Shown one piece after another: positions 7,932-13,850 of a stretch of DNA of 13,850 nucleotides. The position numbers and the translations under genes were made by a program. Under the pieces are notes generated by a model, which was not told where the DNA came from, made no database searches, and saw only the letters and a program-made list of their open reading frames with translations. Positions within the stretch are counted from its first letter, which is position 1; each line of letters starts with the position of its first letter. The DNA is from Betaproteobacteria bacterium. GTDB lineage: Bacteria > Pseudomonadota > Gammaproteobacteria > Burkholderiales > SG8-39. The stretch covers positions 1-13,850 of the forward strand of contig QYQC01000205.1 in the NCBI GenBank assembly GCA_007280315.1, in the 5' to 3' direction.

Positions 7932-8458
7932 TCCGCGAGGTGCTCAGGATGGGCGATCCGCGCCTGCTGCAGCAGGCAAGGCCGCTGGAACAGTTCGACA
8001 CGCCCGAGTTGCACGACTTGCTCACCGATATGCGCGACACCATGGCGCATCTCTCGGGCGCCGGTCTCGCAGCGCCGCAGATCGGTGTCGGTTTGCAGGT
8101 CGTCATTTTCGGCGTCGGACAGAACCCGCGTTACCCGCAAGCCGAGGAAATTCCAGATACCGTGCTCATCAACCCACTGCTGACGCCGCTATCGGACGAA
8201 CTGGAAGAAGACTGGGAAGGCTGCCTGTCGGTACCCGGACTGCGCGGCATGGTGCCGCGCCATGCGCGCCTGCGTTATCAGGGTTACGACGAAATAGGCA
8301 ACCGCATCGACCGCAGCGTAAGCGACTTTCACGCGCGCGTGGTGCAGCACGAATGCGATCATTTGCTGGGCATCCTGTACCCGATGCGCATGCGCGATAT
8401 GAGCCAATTCGGCTTCATTCAGGCGCTGTTTCCGGGCGAAGATATCCTCGACGAGTAA
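7928..8458 (+). CDS. def: Peptide deformylase
   Basis: Def is a metalloenzyme that removes the formyl group from the initiator Met of new proteins as they leave the ribosome. All three family motifs are intact in this 176-residue protein: GAGLAAPQ (residues 44-51), EGCLS (97-101, metal ligand Cys99) and HECDH (141-145, two metal-binding His and catalytic Glu142). The length is normal. The ATG overlaps the mtiP stop by four bases, so it is the last gene of the plus-strand run. It is not next to fmt, the usual partner of def in many proteobacteria, so a second def copy beside fmt elsewhere is possible. Met aminopeptidase, which acts after Def, is encoded 2.7 kb away on the other strand, but in a separate unit. 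Confidence 0.96.
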   Translation: MIREVLRMGDPRLLQQARPLEQFDTPELHDLLTDMRDTMAHLSGAGLAAPQIGVGLQVVIFGVGQNPRYPQAEEIPDTVLINPLLTPLSDELEEDWEGCLSVPGLRGMVPRHARLRYQGYDEIGNRIDRSVSDFHARVVQHECDHLLGILYPMRMRDMSQFGFIQALFPGEDILDE

Positions 8459-8465
8459 GAACCGG

Positions 8466-8561
8466 TAACAAAAGCTAATTTAGCTATCGAAATGGCCCCT
8501 GACCTAGTGGCGTATGAGGGGGGGATTTCCCGGCGTTTTGTTATAGACGCTTAGTGCGTCT
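8466..8561. terminator. Nested inverted repeats between convergent def and glnD; likely two-way terminator
   Basis: This lies in the 119-nt gap between two convergent genes. TAACAAAA (8466-8473) is the inverse complement of TTTTGTTA (8536-8543). Inside it GAAAT (8489-8493) pairs with ATTTC (8525-8529), and CCCCT (8496-8500) pairs with AGGGG (8517-8521). Read from def, a GC stem is followed by TTTTGTTA. Read from glnD, the small palindrome at 8473-8485 is followed by the same TTTTGTTA. A separate perfect hairpin AGACGC/GCGTCT (8545-8561, 5-nt loop) lies just after the glnD stop. The repeats are seen directly. The terminator role is inferred from position and the U-rich ends, which are not classic long T runs. 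Confidence 0.5.
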
Positions 8562-8577
8562 GATCGCCGATTGAAAT

Positions 8578-9831
8578 CTACCCGGACTGCAGAGCGTCCA
8601 GGAGTTCCTCCTCCAGATTCAACACCGTCCTCGGATTGCCAAGTGCGGCGCCGGAGATCAGAAACACGTCCTCGGCGCGCTCGCCCAGGGTCACAATCTT
8701 GGCGGTGATCAGATTGATTTTGTATTTTCCCAGCACCAGCGCGATGGCGTAGAGCAGACCCGGGCGGTCGCCGGCGATGATGGACAGCGCATGGCTTGCC
8801 CCTTTTTCGTCGGGCCGGATGTTGACCTCCGGCGTGATCGGAAAATGCCGCAGCTGGCGCGACACGCGGCCTCGGGATGGTGCAGACAGCGGCGTCTGGT
8901 GCAGCAACCGGTCGGCCAGATTGGTCTCGATCAGATTGATCATGTCGCGGTAATGCGGATTGTTGCCCGGACCGAGCAGCAGGAAGGTATCCAACGCGTA
9001 GCCGTGGCGCGTGGTGTGAATGCGCGCATCGGCAATGCTGAAATTGATTTGTTCGAAATAGCCGCAGATGCGCGCGAACAGGTCGTGCTGATCGCGCGTG
9101 TATATCATCACCTGCAGTCCTTCGCCGATAGGCGACAGGCGCGCCTTCACCACCGGCCTGTCGGTGTCTACGCGGTAATGCAGGGTACGCGTCTGCCAGG
9201 CGATATCCTGCGCGTCGTGTCGCAGAAAATAAGCCACGTCGAGTTGGTTCCAGAGCTTGTCCTTGACCTCGTCCGACAGCGCGTATAAGCGCAATAACCG
9301 AAGCGCCTCGTCCTGCTTTGCCTGAATGTCCTGCTCGAAGCCGATGCCGTCGCCGCGCAGCAGCCGCCGCGCGAGCAGGAAAAGATCTTCGAGCAATTTT
9401 CCCTTCCACGCATTCCACACCTTGGGGCTGGTACCGCGTACGTCGGCGACGGTGAGCAGATAGAGCGCGGTCAGCCGGCGCTCGGTCTTCGCAACATTGG
9501 CGAACGCCTGAATCACGTCGGGGTCGGAGAGGTCTTGCTTCTGCGCCACCGACGACATGGTCAAATGATGCTCGACCAGAAACACCACCAGATCCGTATC
9601 CTCGCGCGTCAGCCCATGCGCACGGCAGAAGCTGCGCGCGTCGCGCATGCCAAGGGCGGAGTGGTCGCCACCGCGGCCCTTGGCGATGTCGTGGAACAAT
9701 GCCGCGACGTACAGCAGCCAGTGGCGCTCGAATCCGGCCATCAAACGGCTGCACTGAGGGTATTCGTGGGCGAATTCGACCATGGTGAACCGGCGCAGAT
9801 TGCGGATCACGTTCAGGATGTGCTGGTCCAC
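8578..9831 (-). CDS. glnD: GlnD C-terminal part: HD and two ACT domains (split by frameshift)
   Basis: This is the second half of the bifunctional PII uridylyltransferase/uridylyl-removing enzyme. It carries the HD hydrolase domain that removes UMP from PII, and the two ACT domains that sense glutamine. The family HD motif is LYVAALFHDIAKGRGGDHS, with an upstream His in DQHIL as a likely metal ligand. ACT1 includes GLQVMIYTRDQHDLFARICG and ACT2 includes ALSIIAGDRPGLLYAIALVL, near the C-terminus. The frame can begin at a GTG (9831), giving 417 residues, but this is where the intact protein would continue from the upstream half. The GTG overlaps the end of the first fragment by 19 nt, and I see no reason to think it is the native start. 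It might be translated by re-initiation if the break is real. The TAG stop lies 119 nt from convergent def. Confidence 0.93.
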   Translation of the reverse strand: MDQHILNVIRNLRRFTMVEFAHEYPQCSRLMAGFERHWLLYVAALFHDIAKGRGGDHSALGMRDARSFCRAHGLTREDTDLVVFLVEHHLTMSSVAQKQDLSDPDVIQAFANVAKTERRLTALYLLTVADVRGTSPKVWNAWKGKLLEDLFLLARRLLRGDGIGFEQDIQAKQDEALRLLRLYALSDEVKDKLWNQLDVAYFLRHDAQDIAWQTRTLHYRVDTDRPVVKARLSPIGEGLQVMIYTRDQHDLFARICGYFEQINFSIADARIHTTRHGYALDTFLLLGPGNNPHYRDMINLIETNLADRLLHQTPLSAPSRGRVSRQLRHFPITPEVNIRPDEKGASHALSIIAGDRPGLLYAIALVLGKYKINLITAKIVTLGERAEDVFLISGAALGNPRTVLNLEEELLDALQSG

Positions 9832-11162
9832 GGTATACGCAGGAACAGGTCGTATTGCATCTGCCCGACTATCTTCCCGAACGCAGGCAAATAGCGCCCG
9901 AGTATGGAATACTGGTTCATGCGTCGCAGCCCGTGTACCAGTCCTCGCGGCTGCTGCAGTATCTTCAGGAACAGCGCGCGGTTGGAGGGGTCGCGCCGAA
10001 AGCTCTCATCGATCCAGGCGCGGGCGCGCCACAAGCCGCGTAGCGTCGGCGCGCTCATGCCCTTTAGCTCGGAGTGCTGCTGCAACAACAGGATACTTTC
10101 AAAAATCGCGCTCGGCTGTCGCTCAAACAGGTCGGACTCGCGCGCCTCGAGCAATTCATGCGCGGCCTGGAAGCGCTCGTTAAAAATTTCCGGCGGGCTG
10201 TCCTCGTCCGCGAACAGCTGCAGCGCGATATTCTGCAGCAGCAGCGTGTTGAGCTGAGTGATCGCTTTGGCGGTGCGGTAATAGCGTTGCATCAGCTGCT
10301 CGCTGGCGCGCTTGCTCGGCGTATCGACATGACCGAACTGCGCCGCGAGTGCTGCCTGGTAATCGAACAGCAACCGGTCTTCGCGGCGACCGGAAATATA
10401 GTGAAGGCGAATGCGCAATTCATTCAGAAAACTCTGGTATCCGGTGAGCCGGCGCGCTTCAACAGTGGTGATCAGCTCGCGTTCGGCCAGCCGCATCCAG
10501 GTGTCGCCCAGTCCGGCCGAGCGGCTGATCCAAAGGATTGCCTGCAGGTCGCGCAGCCCCCCCGGCGCCTCTTTTAAATTGGGCTCGAGGCTGTACGGGC
10601 TTTCCTGGAACTTGCCGTGACGCTGCTCCTGCTCCAGTCGTTTGGATTGGAAGAAGTGCTGCGGCTTGAGCTGTTCGCGCATGGCGCAGGTGAAACCGGC
10701 AAACAGGCCGCGGCTGCCTGCAAGCCATCGCGCTTCGAGCAGGCTGGTCTGCACGGTAATGTCCTTCGCCGATTCGTCCAGGCATTGTTCAATCGTGCGC
10801 ACGCCGTGACCCGGTTCCAGGCCCGCGTCCCAAAGACCGCCGATGAATGCCTCGAGCTTGTCTTTCAGCGCGGCGTCGGGTTCGTGCGGCAGGAGCACCA
10901 GAAGATCCACGTCGGAATGCGGGAACAATTCGCCGCGGCCGTATCCGCCCACCGCAGAGAGCGCAAGCGAGCCGGGGAGACCAGCTTGCTTCCACAGGCC
11001 CCGAAGCGTACGGTCTATGAGCAGGCGGTGCTGCCGCAGCAGTCGCTGCGCCTTGCCCTCTGCACCGTAACGCTCACGCAGTTTGCGCCGCTCTTCCTGT
11101 AGCTGGCCGCGCATGCCCGCGGCGTAATGCGGCGCGACGGTCGCCATTTTTTCGTCAGGCAT
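9813..11162 (-). CDS. glnD: GlnD N-terminal part: nucleotidyltransferase domain (ends early by frameshift)
   Basis: GlnD adds UMP to PII proteins when glutamine is low, which controls glutamine synthetase and nitrogen-response genes. This 449-residue fragment holds the nucleotidyltransferase domain. The motif GGYGRGELFPHSDVDLLVL begins at residue 72 and supplies the metal-binding Asp84 and Asp86, and the GlnE/GlnD-type helical region follows. The frame stays family-like to QMQYDLF, then reads LRIPWTSTS and stops. In the family DLF is followed by a His-x-Tyr-Thr-Val-Asp-Gln-His segment, which is found one frame over. With one base restored the full protein is 861 residues, close to the 850-890 usual for GlnD. 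The ATG overlaps the map stop as TGATG, so it is co-transcribed with map. A second Met at residue 6 is a possible alternative start. Confidence 0.93.
   Translation of the reverse strand: MPDEKMATVAPHYAAGMRGQLQEERRKLRERYGAEGKAQRLLRQHRLLIDRTLRGLWKQAGLPGSLALSAVGGYGRGELFPHSDVDLLVLLPHEPDAALKDKLEAFIGGLWDAGLEPGHGVRTIEQCLDESAKDITVQTSLLEARWLAGSRGLFAGFTCAMREQLKPQHFFQSKRLEQEQRHGKFQESPYSLEPNLKEAPGGLRDLQAILWISRSAGLGDTWMRLAERELITTVEARRLTGYQSFLNELRIRLHYISGRREDRLLFDYQAALAAQFGHVDTPSKRASEQLMQRYYRTAKAITQLNTLLLQNIALQLFADEDSPPEIFNERFQAAHELLEARESDLFERQPSAIFESILLLQQHSELKGMSAPTLRGLWRARAWIDESFRRDPSNRALFLKILQQPRGLVHGLRRMNQYSILGRYLPAFGKIVGQMQYDLFLRIPWTSTS
9836..9846 (-). other. Frameshift point in glnD (apparent 1-nt loss at 9841/9842)
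   Basis: On the coding strand the bases after the Leu-Phe codons read CTGCGTATACC. Adding one A, to give CAT GCG TAT ACC, restores Phe-His-Ala-Tyr-Thr-Val-Asp-Gln-His, the expected GlnD sequence leading into the HD domain. On the plus strand a T is missing between 9841 and 9842. There is no homopolymer run here. The site falls between the uridylyltransferase and HD domains. With the base restored, 8578-11162 reads as one 861-residue protein with no other break. Confidence 0.88.
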
Positions 11163-11971
11163 CAGCGCGTGGGCGCCCTTCGGGCCGGTCGTTCCGGCGT
11201 GCCGGCAGACACGGTCAGCACCTCATATCCTGTCTGGGTGACCAGCACCGTATGCTCCCATTGCGCCGACAGACTGTGGTCCTTGGTAACAATGGTCCAG
11301 CCGTCGGAGAGTTCGCGAATTGCCGGTTTGCCTGCATTGATCATGGGTTCGACGGTAAATATCATGCCCGGTTGAAGCGCAATACCGGTGCCATCCCGGC
11401 CGTAGTGCAGTACCTGCGGCTCTTCGTGGAAATTCCTGCCTATGCCGTGTCCGCAGAATTCGCGCACGACGCTATAGCCGTGGCCTTCCGCGTGTTTCTG
11501 AATGGCGGCGCCGATGTCGCCCAGATGCGCGCCCGGTTTGACCGCATGGATGCCCATCCACATGCACTCATACGTGGTTTCGCACAGACGGCGCGCCTGA
11601 ATAGTGGGCTCGCCCACATAGAACATGCGGCTGGTGTCGCCGTGGTAGCCGTCTTTGATGACAGTGATATCAATGTTGACAATGTCGCCGTGCTTCAACT
11701 GTTTGTCGCCGGGAATGCCGTGACAAACCTGATGATTGATCGAAGTGCATATGGACTTGGGGTAGGGTTGATAACCTGGCGGGGCGTAGTGCAATGGGGC
11801 CGGCACCGTTTTCTGTACCTTGACCATGTAGTCGTGACACAGGCTGTCGAGTTCGCCCGTAGTGACTCCCGGCCTGACCTGCGGCCCGATGAAATCGAGC
11901 ACTTCCGCTGCGAGACGCCCCGCGACCTGCATTTTTTCGATTTCCTGCGGAGTTTTGATTTGTACGGTCAT
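11162..11971 (-). CDS. map: Type I methionine aminopeptidase
   Basis: Map removes the initiator Met from new proteins after deformylation when the second residue is small. With the ATG at 11971 the protein has 269 residues, typical of the bacterial type I enzyme, and begins MTVQIKTPQEIEKM as expected. An upstream in-frame start at 12085 would add 38 residues that do not look like the family and would run through the likely map promoter, so I reject it. All five metal ligands are present: Asp101 (NIDIT), Asp112 (GDTSR), His175 (CGHGIG), Glu208 (FTVEP) and Glu239 (WEH). The substrate-site His84 (CHGIP) is also there. The last dozen residues are an Arg/Pro-rich tail. The ribosome site is weak. 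Map is the first gene of a two-gene unit with glnD, joined by TGATG, and is divergent from rpsB. Confidence 0.97.
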   Translation of the reverse strand: MTVQIKTPQEIEKMQVAGRLAAEVLDFIGPQVRPGVTTGELDSLCHDYMVKVQKTVPAPLHYAPPGYQPYPKSICTSINHQVCHGIPGDKQLKHGDIVNIDITVIKDGYHGDTSRMFYVGEPTIQARRLCETTYECMWMGIHAVKPGAHLGDIGAAIQKHAEGHGYSVVREFCGHGIGRNFHEEPQVLHYGRDGTGIALQPGMIFTVEPMINAGKPAIRELSDGWTIVTKDHSLSAQWEHTVLVTQTGYEVLTVSAGTPERPARRAPTR

Positions 11972-11997
11972 TGACGGGCTGCGCTCAAAGGGTGGGG

Positions 11998-12026
11998 ATG
12001 ATAATGGATCGCATCGGACATGGAAA
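11998..12026 (-). promoter_or_regulatory. Probable sigma-70-type promoter for map-glnD
   Basis: Read on the minus strand, TTTCCA (12021-12026) and TATCAT (11998-12003) are separated by exactly 17 nt. The -10 has one mismatch to TATAAT and the -35 matches four of six consensus bases. Transcription would start about 20 nt before the map ATG at 11971, giving a short leader. This is a position-based inference. Confidence 0.45.
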
Positions 12027-12172
12027 GCCAAGCTGCCGGATTCGCTCCCGATTCTGCGCGCCGGCAGCGAAAAATACGCCGGCATGCGCTCGGTCGATAC
12101 TGGAACTGGCTCGTCCGGGTTGGCTCGGTAATCGGTCGGTAGAGCTTAATCCGCTGTTTAGTCGCGCATTTC

Positions 12173-12202
12173 TTGAATTGAACTCAGCCCGTATGATATA
12201 CT
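12173..12202 (+). promoter_or_regulatory. Strong extended -10 promoter for rpsB-tsf
   Basis: TTGAAT (12173-12178) is followed after 18 nt by TATACT (12197-12202), with TG two bases upstream of the -10 (TGATATACT), the extended -10 pattern. Neighbouring sequence is AT-rich compared with the rest of the window. A start near 12209 would give a leader of roughly 105 nt, which fits a leader-controlled ribosomal protein operon. An overlapping TATGAT (12192-12197) is a less well spaced -10. Confidence 0.72.
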
Positions 12203-12236
12203 ATTTAGCTAGTCAGAATTCCTGGCTAAATTTGAT

Positions 12237-12309
12237 CCGGCCCTCATTAGGGTGCTCCTTGCGGAGTTATGACGAGGCGGCCGGCACTGACCAACCCTAA
12301 ATGGAGAAG
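12237..12309 (+). ncRNA. rpsB leader RNA, S2-binding autoregulatory element (t44-like), with pseudoknot
   Basis: In E. coli, ribosomal protein S2 represses its own operon by binding the rpsB leader (the t44 RNA region). Here the leader can form an outer stem CCGGCC (12237-12242) with GGCCGG (12279-12284). It is extended by CTC (12243-12245) with GAG (12274-12276). An inner hairpin CTCC/GGAG (12255-12258 with 12263-12266) has a TTGC loop. The internal-loop bases TTAGGGT (12247-12253) are perfectly complementary to ACCCTAA (12294-12300), just before the Shine-Dalgarno GGAG (12303-12306). That would be a 7-bp pseudoknot placed to hide or expose the ribosome site. An alternative local hairpin CCCT/AGGG (12241-12244 with 12249-12252) would compete. 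The pairings are seen directly; assignment to the S2 leader is inferred from position and architecture. Confidence 0.7.
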
Positions 12310-12314
12310 TTTGA

Positions 12315-13067
12315 ATGTCTACGACCATGCGTCAAATGCTGGAAGCGGGGGTGCACTTCGGCCACCAGACCCGATTCTGGAATCCCAAGATGGCCCCTTT
12401 CATATTCGGCCATCGCAATAAAATTCACATCGTCAATCTGGAAAAGACACTGGTGATGTACCAGGAGGCGATGAAGTTCGTAACGAAATTGTCATCGAAC
12501 AAAGGCACCATCCTGTTCGTGGGAACCAAGCGTCAGGCGCGCGAGATCATCAAGGAAGAGGCGATGCGCTGCAGCGCGCCGTTCGTCGATCATCGCTGGC
12601 TGGGCGGCATGCTGACCAACTTCAAGACGGTCAAGCAGTCGATTAAGCGCCTGAAGGAAATGGAGGCGATGCTCGCCGACGGCAGTCTGGAAAAACTGCC
12701 TAAGAAAGAAGCGCTGGGAATTCAGCGCGAACTGGTCAAGTTCGAACGCAGTCTGGGCGGCATCAAGGATCTCACCGGTGTGCCGGATGCGCTGTTCATT
12801 ATCGATGTCGGTTACCAGAAGGGCGCGGTGGTCGAGGCGAACAAGCTGGGCATACCGATTATCGGCGTCGTCGATACCAATCATTCTCCAGAAGGCATCA
12901 CCCACGTGATTCCAGGCAACGACGATTCCAGTCGTGCCATCCGTCTGTATGCCAGAGGCGTCGCCGACGCAATTCTAGAAGGTCGCGATGTGTCGGTGCA
13001 GGAGATCGTGGCAGGCGGCGCGGACGAATTCGTGGAATTGGAAACGCAGGAAGTTTCGGCCGGCTAG
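12315..13067 (+). CDS. rpsB: 30S ribosomal protein S2
   Basis: S2 is a late-assembling protein of the small ribosomal subunit, located between head and body and needed for S1 docking. The 250-residue sequence matches the family throughout: MLEAGVHFGHQTRFWNPKM near the N-terminus, the conserved FVGTKRQAREII and the HRWLGGMLTNFKT segment, then the coiled-coil hairpin region (LEKLPKKEALGIQRELVKFE). DALFIIDVGYQKGAVVEANK and PIIGVVDTNHSPEGITHVIPGNDDS follow. The ATG at 12315 has a GGAG ribosome site (12303-12306) at the edge of the leader pseudoknot, so S2 level probably controls its own translation. It is divergent from map and followed by tsf after a 66-nt gap holding a terminator. Confidence 0.99.
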   Translation: MSTTMRQMLEAGVHFGHQTRFWNPKMAPFIFGHRNKIHIVNLEKTLVMYQEAMKFVTKLSSNKGTILFVGTKRQAREIIKEEAMRCSAPFVDHRWLGGMLTNFKTVKQSIKRLKEMEAMLADGSLEKLPKKEALGIQRELVKFERSLGGIKDLTGVPDALFIIDVGYQKGAVVEANKLGIPIIGVVDTNHSPEGITHVIPGNDDSSRAIRLYARGVADAILEGRDVSVQEIVAGGADEFVELETQEVSAG

Positions 13068-13088
13068 CCCCGGAGCACAGCAGTACGC

Positions 13089-13113
13089 AAAAGGGGCGCG
13101 AGCCCCTTTTTTT
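13089..13113 (+). terminator. Intrinsic terminator (partial) between rpsB and tsf
   Basis: AAAAGGGGC (13089-13097) and GCCCCTTTT (13102-13110) form a perfect 9-bp stem around a GCGA loop, followed by a T run through 13113. This has every mark of a Rho-independent terminator. Since tsf has no obvious promoter of its own in the 66-nt gap, I infer partial read-through that sets the S2 to EF-Ts ratio. Confidence 0.9.
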
Positions 13114-13133
13114 GAATTACGAGGAGCAGTTAA

Positions 13134-13850
13134 ATGGCAGAAATTACCGCAGCGATGGTAAAGGAGCTGCGCGAAATTACCGGCTTGGGCATGATGGAGT
13201 GCAAGAAGGCCCTGGTCGAGAGCGACGGCGAACTTAAAGCGGCCGAGGATCTGCTGCGCGTCAAGAGCGGTGCAAAGGCGAACAAGGCGGCCGGACGCAT
13301 TGCCGCCGAAGGCGTAATCGGCGCCTATCTTTCGGCGGATGGCAACTCCGCCTCATTGGTGGAAATAAACTGCGAAACAGATTTTGTGGCCAAGAACGCG
13401 GATTTTCTTGAATTCGCATCTACGCTGGCGCAACTGGTTGCAGAAAAAAATCCCGCCGACGTGACGGCGCTGTCTGCGCTCAGCCTCGGGGCGGGCACAG
13501 TCGAAACGAAACGCCAGGCTCTGGTGCAAAAAATCGGCGAGAATCTGAGCATTCGCCGTTTTCACCGAGTGCAGACGGGCGCCAAATTGGCCCAATACCT
13601 TCACGGCGTCAAAATCGGCGTGCTGATCGAATTCGAGGGCGAGGACGACGTCGGCAAGGATCTCGCGATGCACATCGCGTTTGCCAAACCGCAGTTTCTC
13701 TCGCGCGACCAGGTCGCACCTGCCGTGATTGCGCGAGAACGAGACGTGCTGGTCGCGCGCGCGCAGGAATCAGGCAAGCCGGCCAATATTATGGAAAAGA
13801 TGGTCGAAGGCGGAATCAACAAATTCCTCGGCGAAATCACCCTGCTCGGA
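13134..13850 (+). CDS. tsf: Elongation factor Ts (3' end outside window)
   Basis: EF-Ts exchanges GDP for GTP on EF-Tu during translation elongation. I translated the frame from the ATG at 13134 to the end of the window. It gives 239 uninterrupted residues of a protein normally near 290. The N-terminal domain MAEITAAMVKELREITGLGM with MMECKKAL is present. The core motif CETDFVAKN, whose Thr-Asp-Phe-Val part contacts the EF-Tu nucleotide site, is intact. The dimer/core region includes HIAFAKPQFL, and the visible end (GGINKFLGEITLLG) is the expected approach to the C-terminus. A GAGGAG ribosome site (13121-13126) lies 7 nt before the ATG. tsf shares the rpsB promoter but sits behind a terminator. 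In this phylum pyrH and frr usually follow, outside the window. Confidence 0.98.
   Translation, partial: MAEITAAMVKELREITGLGMMECKKALVESDGELKAAEDLLRVKSGAKANKAAGRIAAEGVIGAYLSADGNSASLVEINCETDFVAKNADFLEFASTLAQLVAEKNPADVTALSALSLGAGTVETKRQALVQKIGENLSIRRFHRVQTGAKLAQYLHGVKIGVLIEFEGEDDVGKDLAMHIAFAKPQFLSRDQVAPAVIARERDVLVARAQESGKPANIMEKMVEGGINKFLGEITLLG

Larger units (their letters stand above)
11972..12314. other. Divergent map/rpsB control region
   Basis: This 343-nt gap separates the start codons of map (minus) and rpsB (plus). I see a likely map promoter near its left end, and the rpsB promoter and structured leader in its right third. Between about 12027 and 12172 I see no convincing gene, repeat or RNA. 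Short frames there do not look coding. Confidence 0.75.

Noticed and set aside
11972..12085. Upstream extension of map by 38 residues
   Set aside because: The extension does not match the family, and the likely map promoter lies inside it. The ATG at 11971 gives the standard N-terminus.
1..13850. Mobile element, CRISPR, prophage, defence or toxin-antitoxin system
   Set aside because: I looked for transposase or integrase motifs, direct repeat arrays and small paired genes on both strands. Every large frame is explained by a housekeeping gene or its shadow.

Overview
The window is a GC-rich piece of a bacterial chromosome made of core housekeeping genes. The organism is most likely a betaproteobacterium. 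I infer this from the gene orders smc-zipA-ligA-galU and glnD-map next to rpsB-tsf, from the form of the ZipA-like protein (a membrane anchor, an extra middle segment, then the FtsZ-binding domain), and from S-methyl-5'-thioinosine phosphorylase beside a short Hpt-type phosphoribosyltransferase. The assignment to Betaproteobacteria is from memory of these families and was not searched.

Positions 1-8458 hold seven plus-strand genes: smc (5' end missing), zipA-like, ligA, galU, hpt, mtiP and def. Five of the six junctions are overlapping stop/start codons or a 14-nt gap, so translational coupling within one or two transcripts is likely. Only hpt-mtiP has a real gap (105 nt). The products cover chromosome organisation (Smc), septum assembly (ZipA), DNA nick sealing (LigA), UDP-glucose supply (GalU), purine salvage (MtiP makes hypoxanthine and Hpt converts it to IMP) and N-terminal deformylation of new proteins (Def).

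Positions 8459-8577 separate def from the convergent glnD. This gap holds nested inverted repeats that probably end transcription from both sides.

Positions 8578-11971 (minus strand) are a map-glnD pair joined by a TGATG overlap. glnD is broken by an apparent loss of one base at 9841/9842, between its nucleotidyltransferase and HD domains. This is either a sequence error, a decayed gene or a true split of the PII uridylyl-transferase/removing enzyme.

Positions 11972-12314 are a divergent control region. It has a likely minus-strand promoter for map and a strong extended -10 promoter for rpsB. The rpsB leader has a hairpin and a 7-bp pseudoknot that resemble the ribosomal protein S2 autoregulatory leader (t44 type). 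rpsB follows, then an intrinsic terminator in the rpsB-tsf gap, then tsf, which runs off the right edge.

I see no mobile element, CRISPR array, tRNA, rRNA or defence system, and no clearly new multi-gene system. The points most worth checking are the glnD break, the rpsB leader pseudoknot, the convergent palindrome and a sharply AT-rich patch inside smc.
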